Origin: Gordonibacter sp. 28C
Lineage (GTDB): Bacteria > Actinomycetota > Coriobacteriia > Coriobacteriales > Eggerthellaceae
Assembly (NCBI RefSeq): GCF_003339845.1
Contig: NZ_PPTR01000013.1
Coordinates: forward strand, 46,551-110,550
Direction of reading: 5' to 3'
Length of the DNA: 64,000 nt
In this document: positions 58,453 to 64,000 of the stretch, piece after piece
Layout of the letters: each line of letters begins with the position of its first letter
How positions within the stretch are numbered: position 1 is the stretch's first letter
Notes under the pieces: model-generated
The model's input: the letters and a program-made list of their open reading frames with translations, nothing else
What the model was told of the DNA's origin: nothing
Database searches by the model: none
Program-made: the position numbers and the translations under genes

Positions 58453-59078
58453 TCATGCAAGTACACCGTACGCCTCGCTTTCGAGGAGCCTCAAGGCCGT
58501 TTTGCCCGGATAGTGTTTCGCGCATTCTACCAGCTTTCGCCTGTCCACTTTCGAGGCGAACTCCTTGAGGCGTGCGAGCTCGTCTGGGGTGAAACGGTCG
58601 ACGGGCGTGTAGGTCAAGATGTCGAGCAGCTGCAGCGCCTCGACGTAGTCGGCGTTCACGGGGATCTTAGGACGGCGCAGGGTGATCTCGCGGTAGCCTC
58701 CGTATGGTTCGATCCTGCGCGATCGGGTGGACTGCGGTTGGTGACGATCTCGAGCGTGCCGGGAACCTGGTTGGGGATGCCGATCTGGTTCTCGAGGGCC
58801 GAGCCGGTGATGTAACCGTACACCTTGCAGCCGTCCGTCAGATACTTCTTCTCAAGTATCCTCGCATCGTTGAGCGTCGACGGGCCGAATCGCGTCTCGG
58901 TGGGGGCGTAGTAGACGCCTTTGCAGGGTTTTGCCGGCCTCGAAGAGGTGACGGCGCTGCGGAGGCGGCGGTAGTGCGTCGCCTCGGGCATGCCGGGGAA
59001 GGCGTCCCGTATCTCGTCGAGGAGGATAGGACGGTCGGTATCAAAGGTTCGCTCGAGTATGTTGACGAAGTCTTCCAT
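58453..59078 (-). pseudogene. AbiEi-type antitoxin, frameshifted
   Basis: The front half (MEDFVNILERTFDTDRPILL, EATHYRRLRSAVTSS, CKGVYYAPTETRFGPS, YITGSALENQIGIPNQVPGT) is a clear AbiEi-type winged-helix antitoxin/transcription factor. At about 58720 one base is lost or gained; the frame then continues as RRIEPYGGYREITLRRPKIP and NADYVEALQLLDILTYTPVD to a stop at 58453. Repairing one base gives one protein of about 208 residues. It precedes the toxin remnant in the usual order. Confidence 0.75.
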
Positions 59079-59096
59079 ATGGTTGATGGCAACATA

Positions 59097-59134
59097 TGAT
59101 AGTGAATTCTACAAATACTGAAAATATACTATCA
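59097..59134. promoter_or_regulatory. Inverted repeat upstream of the AbiEi remnant
   Basis: TGATAGT (59097-59103) and ACTATCA (59128-59134) form an inverted repeat that overlaps a minus-strand TATCAT. AbiEi proteins repress their own operons through inverted repeats, which fits. Confidence 0.5.
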
Positions 59135-59337
59135 ATCAAATACAAGAGCGCGAAAGACGTATTGGGGTTTCGCGGACGTCGAGATACTTGGTCAAGCTTT
59201 GATTTCGAATCTAGTAATCGAATATAGCTTTTTATCAGGTATTATAAAGTCGTTTTAAAATGGGAATACAAATGCCGTAAAGGCAAGATATTGCAGATTT
59301 ATATCCCATGGCATAAAGAGGGAGAAAAGGGGCGAAT

Positions 59338-60588
59338 GTGTGGCAGTTGCCAACTTTTGATATTTCTTGGTCGGATCTACTCGGCCTTTGGAATGAAATA
59401 TCTTACGAAAAAGGAATAAGCCCCTCATTCAAAGAGATCATCATTCTTGAGCCGGCATTGGTGGAAGGGATAGAGCCTTGTCAGGGCTTTGATTGGCTTT
59501 CTGTAGAGGAATTGAAAGGACCTATAAAGCCCAAAAAGCGTACGATCAGCTATGACTTTGGGAAATACACAACCCATGTCGCGCGTGCGCCCAAAGCTTC
59601 CTTGCAAACTCTAAAAACGCTTTTGGAGAATAATCGAGACGAAGAGGCACTTGCATCTATTGCATTAATTGCCACCGCAAAGCAATTCTTAGGTAAAGTG
59701 CCCAATCATTGGCGAGGATGGAATTTCCGCTTTTTTGAAGAAGCAAAAATATGCTGTGAGCGCAAGGCTAGTCAGCTGAGCCATCCTCCGTACTGGAGTC
59801 ATTCTTCAAAATAATTATTTCCAAGAGGATTTTACTCTGAAGAAGTTATAGACGAAACTCACAATCTGGACGAATCGATATTTGCCGAACTGGCACTTCG
59901 CAATCTGGCATATTATTGCGAATCCCATCGTCCATGCTATTACCTTCAAACGGATGTCGACGATGTTTCACGGTTCGAGAACCTAATGATGGAAATTGGT
60001 ATAAAGACGGTTTTCCACGAGATGAAGTGCGGTAGCTCAAACGGGAAAGGTGCCCCTAAGGAAAATCGGTCTGCGCGTATCAAGAAGGAGATCGAAAACT
60101 ATGACAAATTGGTTCATCATCGTGAAGGGAGAATGGTGGAGAGAAGGTCTGTGGCTTACGAAAGATCGCCGCAGGCGCGGAAAGAGTGTTTGCAACATTA
60201 TGGTTATGAGTGCGCAATTTGCGGCATGGACTTCGGCAAAGAGTTTGGGGAAGAATTTTCGGGGGTGATAGAGGTGCATCATCTTGAGCCACTGAACCTG
60301 TTGAAAGAGGAGCGCGAGATAGACCCCATTAGAGACCTCGTCCCTTTGTGTCCCAACTGTCATAAAATGGTACATCGAAAAACAGGTAAACCTTATACTT
60401 TGGATCAACTAAGGAATATTAGGAAAGCTTCAATTACTTCAAAAATTATGATGCAATACGGTGACCCTGGAATAGGGGTACCGGCCTTGGCTTGCATCTG
60501 CTCATTTTCATTGATGCAAATGAACCGAGGATATGTTGCTTATCAGATTCGAAGGCTAGTGCTGTCCGCGTCTTCGTTGGACGATTGA
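59338..60588 (+). pseudogene. HNH endonuclease gene interrupted by an in-frame stop
   Basis: One frame runs from a GTG at 59338 (behind AAAAGGGG) to 60588 with a single TAA at 59812-59814. The first 158 residues (MWQLPTFDISWSDLLGLWNE onward) are unrecognised. After the stop the frame continues as FPRGFYSEEVIDETHNLDES. The end is an HNH nuclease: YECAICGMDFG, IEVHHLEPLNLL, DLVPLCPNCHKMVHR. The sense frame on both sides of the stop shows this was a single protein of about 416 residues. The second part alone could start at 59986 and might still make the HNH domain. The last 40 residues look like read-through into foreign sequence. Confidence 0.68.
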
Positions 60589-60589
60589 A

Positions 60590-60980
60590 TATCCGTGCGT
60601 GCATGCAGTTCCTGCTGTTCTATGGCTTCGTGGCGTGGATGCCGGCCATCCTGCAATCGAAAGGCGTTTCGCCGGACACCGCGGGGTGCTTTGCACCTCT
60701 ATGCCAATGGATAGGCAATCTGGCTCCCTTCGCTGTGTCGCTGTTGACGGGGAAGATGAAGGACTAACGGCTGCTGGCGAGTCCTTCGGGTACATCGTTG
60801 CGGCCATCTGCCTCGCTTTGCTGGAGGCCATCTACGACAGGACCGCCTCTCAGCGCTTCGATCGTGTTCTTGGCCGCTGTCGTGGCGGCGCTGTTCGCGG
60901 CTGGCTTTCTTGCGGTGCGGAACCAGACCGTATCCTTCGAAACGGAGCCGGCGGCATCGGCGAAGCTGGAGGTGCGGTAG
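60590..60980 (+). pseudogene. 5'-truncated, frameshifted MFS transporter remnant
   Basis: GC-rich sequence resumes here. One frame reads MQFLLFYGFVAWMPAILQSK, then GVSPDTAGCFAPLCQWIGNL, as in the late half of CynX-like MFS transporters. After a stop at 60765 the last helix continues in another frame (IVFLAAVVAALFAAGFLAV). The front half is missing. It marks where the AT-rich island cut into older backbone. Confidence 0.6.
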
Positions 60981-61044
60981 GCAACAAGCTGAGCGCGGCC
61001 GTCCGTCTCGCGCAGGTCGACGTCGCTTGCGGCCGCCCGTATCG

Positions 61045-63492
61045 TCATTTCAGCGCCTGATCGACTTCGAAGAACCCCTCCCACGGGTCTCCGCCCTCCA
61101 TCCTGGCCAGCGCGCCCTCCATGGTCACGCCGTCGGGGGCGACTTCGTCCAGCTCGTCCCACGTTAGGGGCATGGACACCGGAGCGCCCGGCCGTGCGCG
61201 CAGGGAGTAGGGGGCTGCGCTCGTGGCGCCGCGGCCGTTGCGCATCCAGTCGATGAACACCTTGCCCGTGCGCTTGGCCAGCCGCACGTTGCTCGTGTAG
61301 CGATCGGGCCACTTCTCGGCCATCGTTCGGGCTATGCGCCGCGCGAAGTCGTGGAACGCGTCCCACGAGGCGGCCGGCTCGAACGGCACCACCACGTGGT
61401 AGCCCTTGCCGCCGCTCGTCTTCAGAAACGAGCTCAGCCCCAGATCGTCCAAGAGGCTCTTGAGGTCGCGCACGCCCCGGCGCACCTGCCAGAGCTCCAG
61501 CCCCTTGTCGGGGTCGAGGTCGAACACCATCATGTCGGGGTGCTCGAGCTCGTCCACCCGGCTGCCCCACACGTGGAACTCGATCGTGTCCATCTGCGCT
61601 TCCGACACGAGCCCCACGGCGCTGTCGACGTAGAAGTACTCCTCGTCCTCGCCGTCGCTCGCAGGCACGGTCGTGGCCACGACGCCGGCGGTGTCGGATC
61701 CGGGATGCTTCTTGAAGAAGCACGCCGAGGCCGCGCCGCGCGGGCAGCGCACGATGCTCAGTATGCGGCCGCCCGCGTAGGGCAGCATGCGCTCGGCTGC
61801 GCGGGCGTAGTAGCGCGCCACGTCCTCCTTCGTGACGGCGGGGCTCTCGAACAGCAGCTTGCCGGGGTTCGTGATGCGCACGCCGTCGACGCGCACGTCC
61901 TTGTCGGTTGCTTCCATGGTACGCTCCGATCTCTCGCGGGGTTGAAGGGGCGCGGCCGGCGCCTCGGCGGTTTCGCGGTGCACGTCGAGCGGGTCCTTGT
62001 CCGTGCGCAGGCCCTGGTAGCTCGGGTGCCTCAGCAGGTCGTCCTGGGTCCATTCGGCGAACTTCACCTCGGCCACCAGCTTCGGCTCGAGCCAGACGAC
62101 GCGTTCGCCCGTCCGCGGCTTCGGCGCCTGCGCGAACGGGGGGTCTGTCCGCTCGAGGCCCGCGAACGCCGCGAGGAGCTCGCGGGCCTCTGCCGCGTCC
62201 AGGCCCGAGCCCGCGCGCCCCGCGTACTCCAGCTCGCCGTGCTCGTAGTGCCCCAGCAGAAGCGAGCTTATCCCGCGCACCCGCTTGGACGATTGCGTGT
62301 AGCCGCCGATGACGAACTCCTGGACGTTGCCGCACTTCAGCTTGATCCAGTCGCCGTTGCGCGCGCCGCGGTAGGGCGCGTCGGCGCGCTTGCCCACGAT
62401 GCCCTCCAAATGAAGATCGCACGCCGCGTGCAGGCTGTCCTCGCCGCGCCCGGCAACGTGGCGGCTGTAGCGGACGTCGGCCGGCGCGTCGGCCAGCAGG
62501 GCTTCGAGCAACTCCTTGCGCGCGGAAAGGGGGCGGTCCCGCAGGTCCTCGCCGTCCAGGGCCAGCAGGTCGAACGCCATGTAGGCGGGTTGCGGCCCTT
62601 CCGGGTTTCTCAGATAGCCCTGCAGGGCCTGGAAGTCCGTGCGGCCGTCCTCGTCCGCGACGACCAGCTCGCCGTCCAGCACCATGGCCCTCCCGCCCGC
62701 CCAGCCGGCCAGGGAGGCGGCTATCGTGGGGAACCGGTCGGTGTAGTCGTTGCCGTTGCGGGTGACGAGCCTCGTGCGGCCTTCTTCCACGAACGCGAGC
62801 ATGCGGTAGCCGTCGTACTTCACCTCGTAGACCCAGCCGTCGCCCTCGGGCGCCGAATCCACCAGACGGGCCAGCTGCACGTCGGCCTGCGAGAAGGGGT
62901 TGCGCGCAAGCTTCCCGTCCGCGCCCTCGGCGATCTCCGCCATCGTGCGCCCGGTGCGCACGCTCGTGTCGAACGCGGTCACGCCGTCGTCGGTCCGCTC
63001 GCGTCCGTCCTTCTCCTTGATGAGGAGCCAGTCGTCGGCGTCCTTGCCCGGTTTCGCCTTCAGGCGCACGAGCACCCAAGCGCCTTTGAGCCGCTTTCCG
63101 TCTAGCTCGAACTTCAGCTCGCCCTTGCGCAGGTCCTCTTCGACGTCGCCCAGGGGCTCCCAGAAGCCCTCGTCCCACAGCATCACCGTGCCGCCGCCGT
63201 ACTCGCCCTTCGGGATGGTGCCCTCGAAGTTGCGGTACTCCAGCGGATGGTCCTCCACCCGCACGGCCAGCCGCTTGTCGCGCGGGTTGTACGAGGGCCC
63301 CTTGGGCACCGCCCAGCTCAGCAGCACGCCGTTCCATTCGAGGCGCAGGTCGTAGTGGTCGCGCCGGGCCCGGTGATGCTGCACGAGGAACCGCAGGCGA
63401 TCGCCCTTTTGTCCGACGACGCCCTCGGGCTCCGCGGTTCTGTCGAAGTTCCTCTTGCTGTTGTACGCGCTGAGCTCGGCGGTTTGGGGCAT
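61045..63492 (-). CDS. ligD: ATP-dependent DNA ligase D (phosphoesterase-ligase-polymerase)
   Basis: An 815-residue non-homologous end-joining enzyme with its three domains in the order 3'-phosphoesterase (HHRARRDHYDLRLEW, GTIPKGEYGGGTVMLWD), ATP ligase with nucleotidyl lysine in YEVKYDGYRML, and polymerase/primase (KLLFESPAVTKEDVARYY, VFDLDPDKG). It begins at Met-Pro-Gln-Thr behind AGAGGAAG. A short linker near residue 520 joins ligase and polymerase. No ku gene is visible within the window; its partner must lie outside. GC-rich backbone gene. Confidence 0.95.
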   Translation of the reverse strand: MPQTAELSAYNSKRNFDRTAEPEGVVGQKGDRLRFLVQHHRARRDHYDLRLEWNGVLLSWAVPKGPSYNPRDKRLAVRVEDHPLEYRNFEGTIPKGEYGGGTVMLWDEGFWEPLGDVEEDLRKGELKFELDGKRLKGAWVLVRLKAKPGKDADDWLLIKEKDGRERTDDGVTAFDTSVRTGRTMAEIAEGADGKLARNPFSQADVQLARLVDSAPEGDGWVYEVKYDGYRMLAFVEEGRTRLVTRNGNDYTDRFPTIAASLAGWAGGRAMVLDGELVVADEDGRTDFQALQGYLRNPEGPQPAYMAFDLLALDGEDLRDRPLSARKELLEALLADAPADVRYSRHVAGRGEDSLHAACDLHLEGIVGKRADAPYRGARNGDWIKLKCGNVQEFVIGGYTQSSKRVRGISSLLLGHYEHGELEYAGRAGSGLDAAEARELLAAFAGLERTDPPFAQAPKPRTGERVVWLEPKLVAEVKFAEWTQDDLLRHPSYQGLRTDKDPLDVHRETAEAPAAPLQPRERSERTMEATDKDVRVDGVRITNPGKLLFESPAVTKEDVARYYARAAERMLPYAGGRILSIVRCPRGAASACFFKKHPGSDTAGVVATTVPASDGEDEEYFYVDSAVGLVSEAQMDTIEFHVWGSRVDELEHPDMMVFDLDPDKGLELWQVRRGVRDLKSLLDDLGLSSFLKTSGGKGYHVVVPFEPAASWDAFHDFARRIARTMAEKWPDRYTSNVRLAKRTGKVFIDWMRNGRGATSAAPYSLRARPGAPVSMPLTWDELDEVAPDGVTMEGALARMEGGDPWEGFFEVDQALK

Positions 63493-63738
63493 GGCGGGTC
63501 TTCCTCTGTCGCGGGCTTCGACGCCGGTATGGCGTCCGTCGCTTATCGAGGGTAGACGATCCGGTCTCGCCGCGCCGGTCGCGGGCGATATTGGCACCGG
63601 GGCGAATAGGCGCGTTCGACGTGGCGTAACGCGGGCGCACGCCGCTCCCGCACGGCTGGGGAGTCCGTCTGCGCGGGAGGATAGAAGGTTGCTCGTGGAA
63701 TGCTCGGTGAATCTCGCCCGCGAACGGCTAACTTGCGG

Positions 63739-63744
63739 TACAAT
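63739..63744 (+). promoter_or_regulatory. -10 element of tRNA-Gly
   Basis: TACAAT, 17 bases before the tRNA 5' end, with TTGCGG just upstream of it; no clear -35 at standard spacing. Confidence 0.5.
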
Positions 63745-63761
63745 AGTCGCCGCGCAAAAAC

Positions 63762-63835
63762 GCGGGTGTGGTTCAATGGTAGAACCTGAGCCTTCCAAGC
63801 TCATGACGCGGGTTCGATTCCCGTCACCCGCTCCA
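63762..63835 (+). tRNA. tRNA-Gly (anticodon TCC)
   Basis: A 74-base tRNA. GCGGGTG pairs with CACCCGC in the acceptor stem, the anticodon loop is CTTCCAA with anticodon TCC, the T-loop is GGTTCGATTCC, and CCA is encoded at 63833-63835. Confidence 0.97.
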
Positions 63836-63846
63836 CGAAACCCTGG

Positions 63847-63872
63847 GCCAGAGCCAAAAACTCTGGCTTTTT
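63847..63872 (+). terminator. Terminator of tRNA-Gly
   Basis: GCCAGAG (63847-63853) and CTCTGGC (63861-63867) pair around a 7-base loop, followed by TTTTT. Confidence 0.88.
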
Positions 63873-63908
63873 CTAATATGAGTAGAGCATTGTCAAGATG
63901 CAATAAAG

Positions 63909-63937
63909 GCCCAGACCGGATCATTTCCAGCCTGGGC
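63909..63937 (-). terminator. Terminator of a leftward gene entering at the right edge
   Basis: GCCCAG (63909-63914) and CTGGGC (63932-63937) pair; on the minus strand the stem is followed by CTTTATT. It lies just after the stop codon of the partial gene at 63947. Confidence 0.55.
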
Positions 63938-63946
63938 TCTCCTATA

Positions 63947-64000
63947 TCAACCTCGCAAACGCTCACGGACGGGTGTGTCATTGAATCGACGCTCGTTTTC
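63947..64000 (-). CDS. C-terminal end of a gene from beyond the window
   Basis: The minus strand reads ENERRFNDTPVRERLRG and then TGA, from the right edge leftward, followed at once by a terminator hairpin. Only 17 residues are seen, so the family is unknown, and the frame rests on the terminator position. Confidence 0.35.
   Translation of the reverse strand, partial: ENERRFNDTPVRERLRG

Larger units (their letters stand above)
52996..60590. mobile_element. AT-rich defence-like island between tRNA-Pro and ligD
   Basis: Composition is low-GC throughout apart from the AbiE remnant. The island begins at a tRNA gene and ends where a GC-rich, 5'-truncated MFS transporter gene resumes, which suggests the insertion removed that gene's front. 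Cargo is immunity-like: TIR, SLATT, nucleotide-modification proteins, AbiE, HNH. No integrase is present. Confidence 0.55.

Noticed and set aside
52981..60600. Attachment-site duplication of tRNA-Pro at the far end of the island
   Set aside because: I could not find a second copy of the tRNA 3' end near 60590 or elsewhere in the window, and there is no integrase.
61351..63105. A 584-codon plus-strand open frame opposite ligD, and similar long antisense frames elsewhere
   Set aside because: They are typical GC-rich shadow frames: Arg/Val/His-rich, without domains, and opposite to genes with complete, well-known motifs.
1..64000. CRISPR array or intact insertion sequence
   Set aside because: No regularly spaced repeats were seen; the only transposase trace is the small frameshifted remnant at 6836-6955.

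Overview
This 64 kb window is from a high-GC anaerobic actinomycete, most likely an Eggerthellaceae member (Eggerthella/Gordonibacter type). That reading rests on three separate cytoplasmic molybdopterin (bis-MGD) oxidoreductase loci, each with its own kind of regulator, a LuxR-type regulator fused to a 12-helix membrane domain, and a high-GC backbone interrupted by clearly AT-rich inserts. The genus is an inference.

Layout. (1) 1-6.1 kb: a cut-off gene, a NUDIX hydrolase, a DUF523-GNAT fusion, then a leftward locus with an acetylene-hydratase-like Mo/W enzyme, a small helix-hairpin-helix-like protein, two small zinc-ribbon proteins and a TetR regulator. (2) 6.6-10.5 kb: an AT-rich insert with a transposase scrap, a Dam-type methylase and a large DGQHR-domain protein. 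(3) 10.6-24.2 kb: backbone genes (adenine deaminase, two small nucleases, OtsA-OtsB fusion, M42 peptidase, SmpB) around a second Mo enzyme with a ferredoxin subunit, divergent from a tandem-MarR regulator. (4) 24.3-31.8 kb: a probable aromatic-compound locus: LuxR/12TM sensor, lipoprotein amidohydrolase and membrane protein leftward, and rightward a two-subunit enzyme closely resembling pyrogallol-phloroglucinol transhydroxylase plus a small zinc-ribbon protein. (5) 31.9-32.3 kb: tmRNA, leftward. (6) 32.6-35 kb: L,D-transpeptidase and YbaK/EbsC. (7) 35.1-48.6 kb: a capsule/exopolysaccharide locus with XRE regulator, NusG/LoaP-like antiterminator, a possibly phase-variable initiating sugar transferase, TagA-type transferase, CapE-CapF-CapG (UDP-FucNAc), glycosyltransferases, polymerase, flippase, and LicD plus a cytidylyltransferase/SDR pair. 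(8) 48.6-53 kb: small regulators, VanZ-like protein, a candidate sRNA, FMN reductase, MurI, RdgB, tRNA-Pro. (9) 53-60.6 kb: an AT-rich defence-like island. (10) 60.6-64 kb: an MFS remnant, LigD, tRNA-Gly and the end of another gene.

The most interesting part is the island next to tRNA-Pro. A short shared promoter region fires leftward into a TIR-like protein, an Nmad2-like protein and a SLATT/DUF4231 membrane protein, and rightward into a thymidylate-synthase-like protein with an Nmad1-like tail and a protein of the alpha-glutamyl/putrescinyl-thymine pyrophosphorylase or 5-hmU DNA kinase helical type. This looks like a complete pathway that makes a modified pyrimidine nucleotide, coupled to a TIR plus membrane effector. 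The membrane effector is interrupted by one extra base in a nine-base homopolymer. Decayed AbiE and HNH genes lie beside it. A second candidate defence unit is the Dam/DGQHR pair at 7-10 kb.

All calls come from reading the sequence; family names come from remembered motifs, not from searches.
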